Below, in pieces: positions 1-8,735 of a DNA stretch of 64,000 nucleotides. A model generated the notes under the pieces. The model saw nothing but the letters and a program-made list of their open reading frames with translations. It ran no database searches and was not told the origin of the DNA. This DNA is from Terriglobus saanensis SP1PR4 (GTDB lineage: Bacteria > Acidobacteriota > Terriglobia > Terriglobales > Acidobacteriaceae): assembly GCF_000179915.2 (NCBI RefSeq), contig NC_014963.1, positions 3,348,001 through 3,412,000 of the forward strand, read 5' to 3'. The position numbers were made by a program, and so were the translations under genes. Numbering within the stretch: the stretch's first letter is position 1; each line of letters begins with the position of its first letter.

Positions 1-3000
1 CCCGTCAACACGAACTTGTGTCTCTGGTCTCCCAGCGAAAGACTTCTGTCCAGCGAACGCGCCGCATGGAACTGACCGTCCGAAGCCGCGAAAGCGGGAA
101 TGTCATATCCCGAACGGAAGGTCGCATTGTTGTCGATGGCGCGCGACCAGGAGTAGTTCGTCATAAACGTAAGACCGCTTGCCAGACGGCGCGTCATATA
201 GATCTGCAGTGCGTGGTAACGCGTATTGCCTACGAATCCATAGGTATCGCTGATACTGCTGTACTGGGGAAACGGCTTAAGCAACTGCGAGATGGTCGGA
301 TTACCCGTACCTCCGAAGGAGGCATACGGCAATCCGGTAATTCCTGCCGATGCGAGGTTCACCGGTCCAGTCGATCCCGTAGCAGGAAGCGACAGCTTCG
401 AGCCCAGCGTCAGATACGCAGGATCCAGCTGATTGGACCACTTGCCGCGACCAGTAAGACTATCCGGCGTAAGGAAGTGTCCCTGGGAACCTACATAGCT
501 AATCGTGAGCGTCATGTCTTTGCTGATCTCACGCTGCATACCGAAGCTCCAGTTGATGAACTGCGGAGCACGGCCACCATAATAGGGATCGGCATAGGCA
601 GGCGTCTGCGCGGCTGCCGTGGAGAGAGACGTGTTGTACGTACCCAGCGATGCGTCCAGCGTAGGTGGCGCGGTATACGTAGGGTAGGGAGTATCCAGCT
701 TCCAGTATTGATTTCCGACCTGTGTCGTACTGGGATTATTGAAACTGGTCGATGGCGAAACGCTGTACCCTGCAAGCCCCGAACCTTGTCGAGAAGTCGC
801 GCTTCCACCATTCGCATTGCCATGCGTGTAGATCACTGCATAGCTTCCGCGAAAGACCGTCTTCGGGTCTGGCTGATAGGCAAAACCAATGCGCGGTCCG
901 AAGTTCTTCAGGAAGTCGTTGACTGGACTGTTGCAGTTGCACTTGCCCGCACCGTTTCCTCCAAAGGCGAGCGCGCCCTTAGCACCGATCAAAGGATTGG
1001 TCGCGTTGGGATCGAAGTAGGCGAAGCGGTTCTGCACCTCGCGGTACGTCGGGTAGTAGTCATAGCGCAGGCCAATATCCAACGTCAATTTCGAAGTAAT
1101 CTTCCAATTGTCCTGAATGTAAGGGGAGATAGGCCGAAAGCGCCCGCCCGTCTCAGGAACAGCGGAGAGAGTAAAGGTCGCAGAGTTGGGAGCGCCAGCA
1201 AGAAAGCTTGCATAGGCCTGCCCCGTGGTCGGAAGAGCCGTCGTAGAACCGTTGTATCCTGACGTCGCCGTGCTATTGAACGTAAGTTGCAGCGGGTTCA
1301 CTCCCGTCGAATTATTCAGAAAGTTGTACTGCATCCATGCAACTTCGCCGCCGAACGTAACGAGATGTCTGCCCAAGGCCCATTGCACGTTGTCAACGAC
1401 AACATAGCCCGTAGCTACAGGACGATTGCTGGAATAGCCCGCCCATCGATTGATGTTCGTATTGCCCGTAAACGTCACCGTGGGAAAAGAATCCTGCGCC
1501 TGTCCCGCTGGCAGTCCTGTGATTCCGTTCGCCGCCGCACCATACGTCGACCCCACGTCCTGGTTGTAACCGGGACCGTCGTAACGTCCGAAACCATACT
1601 TGAACTGATTCGTAATGCGTGGAGTAATCGAATACGTATGCTCGATCAAAAACACCTTTGTCTTGGGTGAGAACTGCTGCGACGAGATATACGGCGGTGG
1701 CAGACCATTCGAGGTGGAAGAGACCGTTACGGCAGCAGGGGCCGTTGTGGCTTGACGTCCCCACGCAAGCACAACCGATAATTGCTGCTTGTTGTTGATC
1801 GTGTAATCGATGCGGTTGGTCGTCGTCCAGTTGCTGAGACCGGTCTTGTAGTTCACTACGTAGTTATTCGAAATACCACCGACCGTTGGAGCCGGAAGAT
1901 ACGATTGCAGCCTCTGAGCTGCAGGCGAAAGACGCCCAGCCGGAATAATATTTCCTGGAAAGGGGGTTCTTACATAGGCGGATCCATTAAACGTTGTAGT
2001 GTCCGGATCGTAGATACAGCCGACCCGCTTCGCCGCATTGGTCGACAGACAATCGGCACCGGCAACGAGTTGCTCAGAGAAATTTCCCTGTCGCATCAGC
2101 ATCGTGGGGATCGTCTCATTCTGATAGGGAACCTGCCTGCGATAGCGATAGCCCTCGTATCCACCGAAGACAAACAGCTTGTCCTTCAAAATAGGAAATC
2201 CGAGAAAGAGGCCATACTCGTTCTGGTGTTCGCTCGGCTTCTGCGGAACGTTGGTGAGCGGGTTGTTGACCTTCTGAAAGCCCCACGTGTCGAGGCCCGT
2301 ATCGCGGAAATAATCGTAGACAGAGCCATGCAGTTTATTCGTTCCATTTTTTACAACGTAGTTCTGAACTCCCTGCCCTTCATAGATCGCGGAATACCCA
2401 ACCGTCTGTACCTGGAACTGGTTGATCGCATCCACCGCCATCGAAGTCCACACAAAGCGAGGATCGCCTTCACCCGCAGCCGAAGTAATCGGCACACCGT
2501 TGATATAGATCGAAGACACCGCACCGCGGCTGCCGCTGCCATTCACCGTTCCCGCGTTCGTGGTCAGGTTGCCATTCGTCGTCTGGCTGTTTACACCAGG
2601 AAGAAGCTGCGCAAAGTCCGTCGCGCGACGCTGGCCCCCGCCATCCTGAATGAGAGGCAAGGCCGAATACTGTTCCTGCTCGATCGTCACACCCAGAGTT
2701 GCATTCGAAGTCTCAAGCGTCGGCGGCGCATCGGTTACAGTCACCGACTCCGACGTTGCGCCCGTCGGCAACAGGACGTCTACGGAGTACGTCTGCAAAG
2801 CGTTGACGGTGATGTTCTCCTGCGTCACGCTCTTGAAACCTGAGTGCGTCACCATAAGGGTGTACTTCGCTGGGTCAAGAGAAAAAGAGAACTCACCCGC
2901 TCCTGTCGTCGTCACGATTTGCTTGGTGTTGGTTGCGTCCGCTGTGATCTGCACGGTGGCTCCCGAAACCACTCCGCCGTCCGCGTCGGTCACACGGCCG

Positions 3001-3104
3001 TTCAGACCGCCTTTGCCTGCCAGCTGTGCCCATCCTGTCGCACTCGTACCGGCAATCAAGATCAATAGAAATGGGAAGTGTTTGAAGAATTGCTTAAGCC
3101 CCAT
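1..3104 (-). CDS. TonB-dependent receptor, Oar-like, C-terminus cut by window edge
   Basis: Outer-membrane receptor expected to import oligosaccharides using TonB energy. The reading frame opens at an ATG at 3104 behind a clear AGGAGG (3112-3117), with 6-7 bases between, and runs off the left edge after about 1,034 codons. The translation starts with a signal peptide ending near GWAQ, followed by a carboxypeptidase-regulatory-like beta-sandwich (GRVTDADGGVVSGATV), a plug region with the phrase YINGVPITSAAGEGDPRF, and a long stretch of aromatic-rich beta-barrel strands (for example FVFGGYEGYRY). This order is the Oar/TonB architecture that is abundant in Acidobacteriota. It is divergent from the GH38 alpha-mannosidase at 3592, so mannose-containing glycans are a plausible cargo, but this is context only. 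Two LacI-type operators lie between them. Family assignment is firm; substrate is unknown. Confidence 0.93.
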   Translation of the reverse strand, partial: MGLKQFFKHFPFLLILIAGTSATGWAQLAGKGGLNGRVTDADGGVVSGATVQITADATNTKQIVTTTGAGEFSFSLDPAKYTLMVTHSGFKSVTQENITVNALQTYSVDVLLPTGATSESVTVTDAPPTLETSNATLGVTIEQEQYSALPLIQDGGGQRRATDFAQLLPGVNSQTTNGNLTTNAGTVNGSGSRGAVSSIYINGVPITSAAGEGDPRFVWTSMAVDAINQFQVQTVGYSAIYEGQGVQNYVVKNGTNKLHGSVYDYFRDTGLDTWGFQKVNNPLTNVPQKPSEHQNEYGLFLGFPILKDKLFVFGGYEGYRYRRQVPYQNETIPTMLMRQGNFSEQLVAGADCLSTNAAKRVGCIYDPDTTTFNGSAYVRTPFPGNIIPAGRLSPAAQRLQSYLPAPTVGGISNNYVVNYKTGLSNWTTTNRIDYTINNKQQLSVVLAWGRQATTAPAAVTVSSTSNGLPPPYISSQQFSPKTKVFLIEHTYSITPRITNQFKYGFGRYDGPGYNQDVGSTYGAAANGITGLPAGQAQDSFPTVTFTGNTNINRWAGYSSNRPVATGYVVVDNVQWALGRHLVTFGGEVAWMQYNFLNNSTGVNPLQLTFNSTATSGYNGSTTALPTTGQAYASFLAGAPNSATFTLSAVPETGGRFRPISPYIQDNWKITSKLTLDIGLRYDYYPTYREVQNRFAYFDPNATNPLIGAKGALAFGGNGAGKCNCNSPVNDFLKNFGPRIGFAYQPDPKTVFRGSYAVIYTHGNANGGSATSRQGSGLAGYSVSPSTSFNNPSTTQVGNQYWKLDTPYPTYTAPPTLDASLGTYNTSLSTAAAQTPAYADPYYGGRAPQFINWSFGMQREISKDMTLTISYVGSQGHFLTPDSLTGRGKWSNQLDPAYLTLGSKLSLPATGSTGPVNLASAGITGLPYASFGGTGNPTISQLLKPFPQYSSISDTYGFVGNTRYHALQIYMTRRLASGLTFMTNYSWSRAIDNNATFRSGYDIPAFAASDGQFHAARSLDRSLSLGDQRHKFVLT

Positions 3105-3195
3105 CGGTGAACCTCCTGAAGGAACTGCGCCTGGCGTCTCTGGTCTGATTGCCAATCGCGTTTCCCAGAATCTGAAATTCGCATAGGGAACGAAT

Positions 3196-3209
3196 CGGCA
3201 ACGTTGCCA
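3196..3209. promoter_or_regulatory. LacI-type operator, CGGCAACGTTGCCA
   Basis: The inner 12 bases GGCAACGTTGCC are a perfect palindrome with a central CG, the usual form of LacI/GalR-family operators. It lies about 90 bases upstream of the TonB receptor start. A near-identical copy lies at 3411-3424. Confidence 0.5.
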
Positions 3210-3410
3210 TTGATCCGCGCAATCCTAGTCACCCAGATTCTGATTCGTCAAGAGGAATTTCCTGGAATATAAAAATCGTTGATTCCCCTGTATTGATCGC
3301 TGTTCTCGTCTCAAGCAATGGCGTTCGCTCGGTGGACGTATCGGCTTTACCCGTTGCAAGGCTGGATATGCGAGGGGTAGATAGATAGTCCTATCTGTAG
3401 AGGGAGAAAC

Positions 3411-3424
3411 CGGCATCGTTGCCA
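3411..3424. promoter_or_regulatory. LacI-type operator, CGGCATCGTTGCCA
   Basis: It differs from the site at 3196-3209 by one base (13 of 14 identical) and lies about 170 bases upstream of the GH38 start. Two such sites in one divergent promoter region suggest one repressor controlling both genes. The cognate regulator is not adjacent. Confidence 0.5.
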
Positions 3425-3591
3425 AAAGAAGCCCCATTGCTTGATGGTGCGCAATTCGCCATTCATCGTGGGCATTTATGATGGACGGCGCAAGACCGCG
3501 CCATTTTCAGGGGAGCCGAAGTTTAGAGACTCAGCTTGTCCCACTTAGCTTTTTGGTTACCGAACCCAACCGGGTTGGAGGAACGTGTCTC

Positions 3592-6500
3592 ATGCTCCTG
3601 AAGTCTTTCGCACGCCGTCCCCTGTTCAAGCAATGCAATCGATTGCTTTTTGTCTCCTGCCTGGCACTCCCGATCTTCAGTGCGCCTCTTTTTGCGCAGC
3701 AAGGGCCTATCAATAAGGCTCCGGATATTACAACGGTACCGACGCTATATGTCGTTCCCTATGCTCATCTGGACACGCAATGGCGTTGGGAGATGCCGCA
3801 GACGATCAGCGAATATCTGCTGAAGACACTGAAAGTGAACTTCGATTACATCGACAAGTATCCCCACTACGTCTTCAACTGGACCGGCTCGAATCGCTAT
3901 CGGCTGATGAAGGAGTACTTCCCCGACGACTACGCGCGGATGATGAAGTATGTCGCGGCAGGACGATGGTTTCCGGCGGGATCCTCCGTGGAAGAAGGCG
4001 ACGTCAATCTGCCCAGCGCCGAAGCCATCTTCCGCCAGGTCCTCTACGGCAACGACTACTATCGCAAAGACTTCGGCAAGTACAGCAACGAGTACATGAT
4101 TCCGGACTGCTTTGGCTTCCCAGCTTCGTTGCCTGCAATCCTTGCGCATGCCGGCGTCAAAGGATTTTCAACGCAAAAACTGAACGCAGAATGGCAGCCG
4201 GCGCCAAAGATCGGCGGCCCGGGATCGCCCGAACAGACTCCCGAAGGTATCCCCTTCAACGTTGGTCTTTGGATCGGACCCGATGGCACCAAGGTCATCG
4301 CAGCGCTGAATCCAAGCGGCTACGGCAGCAATGTTTACACCGATTTGAGCAAGGAAAATCCTCCCGTTCCCATGCCCGTCGTCTCAGCAGAGGAGATGGC
4401 GACCCTCACCACACAGCAGAAATCCATGTTGACGCGGAATCGCACGCGCAACAATGAACCGAACTGGGTCAAGCGAATCGATCTGGACGGCAAGGTCACT
4501 GGCGTCTATGCCGACTACCACTATGTGGGCACGGGAGACATCGGCGGAGCCACGCAGGAGTTTTCCGTAAAGCTATTGGAGGCAATCGCAACCAAGAGCG
4601 AGACAACCCTTCCTCCACCGCCGCGCCCCAACTTTTTGAAGCCCACGCCACCGTCGACCGAAATGGTGCGTGTCGGCGAAGGTCCAGTGCATGTCATCGA
4701 GACCGAAGCCGACCAGATGTTCAACGACATCAAGCCCGACATGATGGCGAAGATGCCGAGCTACCAGGGCGATCTTGAATTGATCAATCATTCGGCGGGG
4801 TCGCTCACATCGCAGGCATACCACAAGCGTTGGGTCGTAAAGAACGAATTGCTTGCGGAAGCCGCCGAAGAGACTTCTGTTGCGGCAGCTCTCATGGGAG
4901 GCCGCGCTTACCCGCAGAAACGAATGAACGATGCCTGGACGCTTGCGCTTGGTGGCCACTTCCACGATACGGCCGCAGGAACTGCGACACCTCGCTCGTA
5001 TGAATTCGCCTGGAACGACGACATCATTGTTGCCAATCAGTTCGCTGGTGTGCTGACGAGCGCCACCGAAGCAGTCGCCTCGGGGATGAACACGCAGGGC
5101 GCTGGCACACCTCTAGTCGTCTTCAACTCGCTCAACATCGATCGCGAAGATCTGGTCGAAGCAAAGGTACCCTTTGCTGGCGCGGCTCCACGTGCCGTGC
5201 ACGTCAAGGGCCCGAACGGTGAAGACGTCCCTGCACAGATGCAGGACGGTAAAGTGTTGTTCGTGGCCAAGGCACCCTCCGTAGGCTTTGCCGTCTACGA
5301 CGTCTCCGCAGCCTCCGCTCCAGCGCCCAGTTCGGCGTTGAAAGTCACGGCAAACTCACTGGAAAACCCGCGCTACAAAGTAGCGTTGAACGCAGACGGC
5401 GATGTATCGAGTGTCTTCGATAAAAAGCTGAATAAGGAGCTGCTCTCCGCTCCGATTCGCATGGCCTTCTCCAACGACACGCCAAAGCAATGGCCTGCAT
5501 GGAACATGGACTTCGACCAGGAGCAGGCAGCTCCCGTGGGCTATGTCAGCGGACCGGCGAAGATTCGCATCAAGGAGAACGGTCCGGTGCGTGTATCGAT
5601 CGAGGTCGCACGCGACTCGATGGGCTCGAAGTTCGTGCAGACCATCAGCCTGTCTGCAGGCGATGCAGGCAACCGCGTCGAATTCGCGAACGTAATCGAC
5701 TGGCGCAGCAAGAAGGTCAACCTCAAAGTAGCGTTTCCTCTCTCGGCCTCCAACCCCAACGCGACGTATAACGAAGAAGTAGGGACGATCCAACGTCCGA
5801 ATGCAACAGACCGTCAGTTCGAAACCTTCTCGCATCGATGGATCGATCTCACCGATGCAAGCGGCTCTTTCGGCGCTACGATCCTCACCGAAGCAAAGAA
5901 CGCTTCGGACAAACCTTCCGACAATACGATCCGTCTGACGCTGCTCCGCACACCAGGTCTGCAGCCGACGGCCAACGGTTCCCCCGCCGCATACGCCGAC
6001 CAGGCGAATCAAGACTGGGGACATCACGAGTTTTCCTTCGGCCTCATCGGACACGCTGCAGGATGGCGTGAGGCGCAGACGGATTGGCAGGGATACCGCC
6101 TGAACGATCCGCTGCGCGCGTTCTCCACAACAAAACATGCAGGCACACTGGGCAAGAGCTTCTCGCTGGTCCAGGTCAGCAATCCGCGCGTGCGCATTCT
6201 TGCCCTGAAGAAAGCAGAAGGCAGTGACGAAACCATCGTGCGTCTGGTCGAACTGGACGGCAAGCCCGCGCAGGATGTACGCGTCTCGTTTACCGCACCA
6301 GTCGGCGCAGCGCGCGAAGTCAACGGACAGGAGCAACCTCTGGGTGAAGCCAGGATCGATGGCGGCGCTTTGGTCACGTCGTTTGTCGGCTACCAGCCGC
6401 GCACCTTCGCACTGAAGTTAGGCGCAGCCAAAGCAACCGTTCCTGCAGTCACTTCGCAGAGCGTCGATCTCAAATATGACCTGGCAACCGCCAGCAACGA

Positions 6501-7206
6501 CGATACCAAGACCACTGGCGAAGGCATGGACGGCAAGGGCAACGCCTTCCCTGCCGAGATGCTGTCCTCACAACTCTCGTTCCATGGGGTCGACTTCAAA
6601 CTTGCAGCCCCTGCCACTGGAACTCCGAACGCAGTGGTAGCAAACGGCCAGACGATTCAACTGCCTGCTGGAAAATTCAACCGCGTCTACCTTCTGGCTG
6701 CATCTGTCGGAGGCGATCAGGAGACAGAGTTCCGCGTGGGAAGCAGCGCTACAAAGGTCACTGTTCAGGACTGGGGCGGCTTCATCGGCCAGTGGGACAC
6801 ACGCCTCTGGAAGAACGAAGACCATCGCGACTGGGCCATCTCTGCCCACCATCCGGAGTGGCCGGGTGACTTCAAAGCACGTGAGGCATCTCCCGCAGCT
6901 CTTCACTATCCGGAAGACTACGTCGGCCTCCGCGAGGGATATGTGAAACCAGCCGAAGTGGCCTGGTATGTCTCGCACCATCACACCGCGGATGGTCTGA
7001 ATGTGCCCTACCAATACTCTTACTTGTTCGCCTACGCGATGGACGTCCCTGCGAATGCGAAGACACTGACCTTGCCGAAGAATGACAAGGTTCGCATACT
7101 TGCTGTCTCCGTAGCGAATGAGAATCCGACGGTCATACCGGCGCAACCTCTCGCTGATACCCTGCGACACACAACGCAACCGACCTCACAGGAGCCAGCT
7201 CAGTAG
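3592..7206 (+). CDS. Exported GH38 alpha-mannosidase
   Basis: Retaining alpha-mannosidase of glycoside hydrolase family 38, predicted to act outside the cytoplasm on alpha-linked mannose. The ATG at 3592 is chosen because GGAGGA (3577-3582) sits nine bases before it and it begins a signal peptide cleaved near LFAQ; the product is 1,204 residues. Family landmarks are visible: the zinc ligands H59 and D61 in AHLD, the nucleophile D172 in PDCFGFP, and the late zinc ligand H458 in HFHDTAAGT. After the catalytic region come the helical middle domain and the beta-sandwich domains usual for GH38. At about 1,200 residues it is longer than typical bacterial GH38 proteins (roughly 900-1,000), with an insertion around residues 340-400 and a long C-terminal extension. 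It is divergent from a TonB receptor and shares a LacI-type operator pair with it. Linkage specificity cannot be read. Confidence 0.93.
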   Translation: MLLKSFARRPLFKQCNRLLFVSCLALPIFSAPLFAQQGPINKAPDITTVPTLYVVPYAHLDTQWRWEMPQTISEYLLKTLKVNFDYIDKYPHYVFNWTGSNRYRLMKEYFPDDYARMMKYVAAGRWFPAGSSVEEGDVNLPSAEAIFRQVLYGNDYYRKDFGKYSNEYMIPDCFGFPASLPAILAHAGVKGFSTQKLNAEWQPAPKIGGPGSPEQTPEGIPFNVGLWIGPDGTKVIAALNPSGYGSNVYTDLSKENPPVPMPVVSAEEMATLTTQQKSMLTRNRTRNNEPNWVKRIDLDGKVTGVYADYHYVGTGDIGGATQEFSVKLLEAIATKSETTLPPPPRPNFLKPTPPSTEMVRVGEGPVHVIETEADQMFNDIKPDMMAKMPSYQGDLELINHSAGSLTSQAYHKRWVVKNELLAEAAEETSVAAALMGGRAYPQKRMNDAWTLALGGHFHDTAAGTATPRSYEFAWNDDIIVANQFAGVLTSATEAVASGMNTQGAGTPLVVFNSLNIDREDLVEAKVPFAGAAPRAVHVKGPNGEDVPAQMQDGKVLFVAKAPSVGFAVYDVSAASAPAPSSALKVTANSLENPRYKVALNADGDVSSVFDKKLNKELLSAPIRMAFSNDTPKQWPAWNMDFDQEQAAPVGYVSGPAKIRIKENGPVRVSIEVARDSMGSKFVQTISLSAGDAGNRVEFANVIDWRSKKVNLKVAFPLSASNPNATYNEEVGTIQRPNATDRQFETFSHRWIDLTDASGSFGATILTEAKNASDKPSDNTIRLTLLRTPGLQPTANGSPAAYADQANQDWGHHEFSFGLIGHAAGWREAQTDWQGYRLNDPLRAFSTTKHAGTLGKSFSLVQVSNPRVRILALKKAEGSDETIVRLVELDGKPAQDVRVSFTAPVGAAREVNGQEQPLGEARIDGGALVTSFVGYQPRTFALKLGAAKATVPAVTSQSVDLKYDLATASNDDTKTTGEGMDGKGNAFPAEMLSSQLSFHGVDFKLAAPATGTPNAVVANGQTIQLPAGKFNRVYLLAASVGGDQETEFRVGSSATKVTVQDWGGFIGQWDTRLWKNEDHRDWAISAHHPEWPGDFKAREASPAALHYPEDYVGLREGYVKPAEVAWYVSHHHTADGLNVPYQYSYLFAYAMDVPANAKTLTLPKNDKVRILAVSVANENPTVIPAQPLADTLRHTTQPTSQEPAQ

Positions 7207-7233
7207 AAAACTAACCAATAAAGGTTTCACGAT

Positions 7234-7257
7234 AAAGCCCCGCATCTGCGGGGCTTT
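7234..7257. terminator. Bidirectional intrinsic terminator
   Basis: A perfect 10-bp stem (AAAGCCCCGC with GCGGGGCTTT) around the loop ATCT lies between the converging GH38 gene and the dehydrogenase gene. The stem starts in A residues and ends in T residues, so it can work in both directions. Confidence 0.85.
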
Positions 7258-7270
7258 GTCGCGAAACGAT

Positions 7271-8461
7271 CTACTTTCCAAGCAGTCCATGCGGATCGAG
7301 CACGAACTTCTTAGCGGCGCCGGAGTCGAAGGCCTTGTAACCTTCCGCCGCGTCGCCCAGGGAGATCACCGTTGCGTTGACGATCTTCGCAATGGGAATT
7401 CTTCCATGCAGAATCGCCTGCATCAGCTGGCGGTTGTACTTCAACACAGGCGTCTGCCCGGTGTAGAAGCGGTGCGACTTCGCCCAGCCAAGACCGAAGC
7501 GCAGACTAAGGTTTCCTGTCTTGCCCGCTGCATCCGCCGCTCCTGGATCCTCTGTAACGTAAAGACCAGGAATGCCGATGCCACCTGCCGCACGGACAAC
7601 GGACATCAGAGAGTTCAGTACCGTCGCCGGAGCCTCCTGCCCATTCTTGCCCTGCGCCTTGGCTTCAAAACCAACGGCATCAATGGCAGCATCGACCTCG
7701 GGCTTACCCAGGATCTTTTCGATCAGCTCTCCGAGGTTGTCGCCCTCGCGCAGATCGACGGGAACGAAGCCAACATCGGCCACATGCTTCAGCCTGTCCG
7801 TATTCATATCACCGACCAGCACGACCGCCGCACCGAGAATCTGCGCGGAAGCCGCTGCGGCCATCCCTACGGGACCCGCGCCAGCGACGTAGACGGTCGA
7901 TCCAACGCCAACACCCGCCGTCACTGCTCCGTGAAAGCCTGTCGGCAGAATGTCTGACAGCATGGTGAGGTCCAGAATCTTCTCCATCGCCTGTGCCTTA
8001 TCCGGAAACGGGATGAGGTTGAAATCGGCATACGGAACGAAGACAAACTCAGCCTGCCCACCAATCCAACCGCCCATATCGACATAGCCATAGGCTCCGC
8101 CCGCGCGGCCTGGGTTCACGTTCAGACAAACACCGGTCTGCTGCTCACGACAGGTGCGGCATCGCCCACAGGCCACATTGAATGGCACTGTAACCAGGTC
8201 GCCTACCTTGATGTACTCGACATCAGAGCCCGCTTCAATCACCTCTCCTGTGATCTCGTGTCCAAGCACCATACCCGTCGGCGCGGTCGTACGGCCACGC
8301 ACCATGTGCTGATCCGAGCCGCAAATATTAGTTGAAACCACTTTCAGAATGACGCCGTGCCCAACCTTCTTCCCTGCAGGGTTCTGCATCTTGGGGAAAT
8401 CAATCGACTGCACTTCTACCTTGTTCTGTCCAAGGAAAACTACTCCACGATTTTCTGCCAT
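7271..8461 (-). CDS. fdhA: Zinc-dependent dehydrogenase, glutathione-independent formaldehyde dehydrogenase type
   Basis: NAD-dependent zinc alcohol dehydrogenase most like the glutathione-independent formaldehyde dehydrogenase of Pseudomonas putida, which oxidises formaldehyde and can dismutate aldehydes. The length, 396 residues, is near the 398 of that family. The catalytic zinc site is seen as NICGSDQH and GHEITGEV, the structural zinc site as four cysteines in CGRCRTCREQQTGVC, and the nucleotide fold as VYVAGAGPVGMAAAA. GGAGGATGT precedes the ATG. There is no signal peptide, so it acts in the cytoplasm. It sits between two mannosidase genes without sharing their orientation or promoter (GH38 side) and its role beside them is unclear; a broader aldehyde substrate is possible. 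Family call is strong, formaldehyde as substrate moderately so. Confidence 0.85.
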   Translation of the reverse strand: MAENRGVVFLGQNKVEVQSIDFPKMQNPAGKKVGHGVILKVVSTNICGSDQHMVRGRTTAPTGMVLGHEITGEVIEAGSDVEYIKVGDLVTVPFNVACGRCRTCREQQTGVCLNVNPGRAGGAYGYVDMGGWIGGQAEFVFVPYADFNLIPFPDKAQAMEKILDLTMLSDILPTGFHGAVTAGVGVGSTVYVAGAGPVGMAAAASAQILGAAVVLVGDMNTDRLKHVADVGFVPVDLREGDNLGELIEKILGKPEVDAAIDAVGFEAKAQGKNGQEAPATVLNSLMSVVRAAGGIGIPGLYVTEDPGAADAAGKTGNLSLRFGLGWAKSHRFYTGQTPVLKYNRQLMQAILHGRIPIAKIVNATVISLGDAAEGYKAFDSGAAKKFVLDPHGLLGK

Positions 8462-8735
8462 ACATCCTCCGACAACGTGCGACCTACCGGTTCAACGTTC
8501 GCTTCGGTTTAACTGCACTGGACGCCGGTTATCGCTGAGCTTCACAAAGCTGCAGCAAACCAACCGACGTGCGAGGCGATTCTACTGGATCTGTTTGCGT
8601 TGCGGCCCGCAGATCATCTTCTTCTTATTGGAGTCGCGGAATCAACAGATGTCTTCACGACAATTGCGGTGAAGTCACGCCGATATGCCTCAGCCAACAC
8701 TTCTGTGCGTTTAGCGACCGCGCTTCGGTTTCCGT

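Larger units (their letters stand above)
3105..3591. other. Divergent promoter region between TonB receptor and GH38 gene
   Basis: No convincing gene is seen in these 487 bases. The region carries the two operator-like sites described separately (3196-3209 and 3411-3424), a 14-base palindrome AGATAG-TC-CTATCT at 3383-3396, and a 9-base inverted repeat, CAGAATCTG at 3166-3174 and CAGATTCTG at 3234-3242. An in-frame upstream ATG for the mannosidase exists at 3478 but has no ribosome binding site and would add 38 residues before the signal peptide, so it is treated as untranslated. Confidence 0.7.

Noticed and set aside
18-1262. Open frame of 414 codons on the plus strand
   Set aside because: Antisense to the first TonB receptor gene, whose own frame continues through the window edge with clear family sequence.
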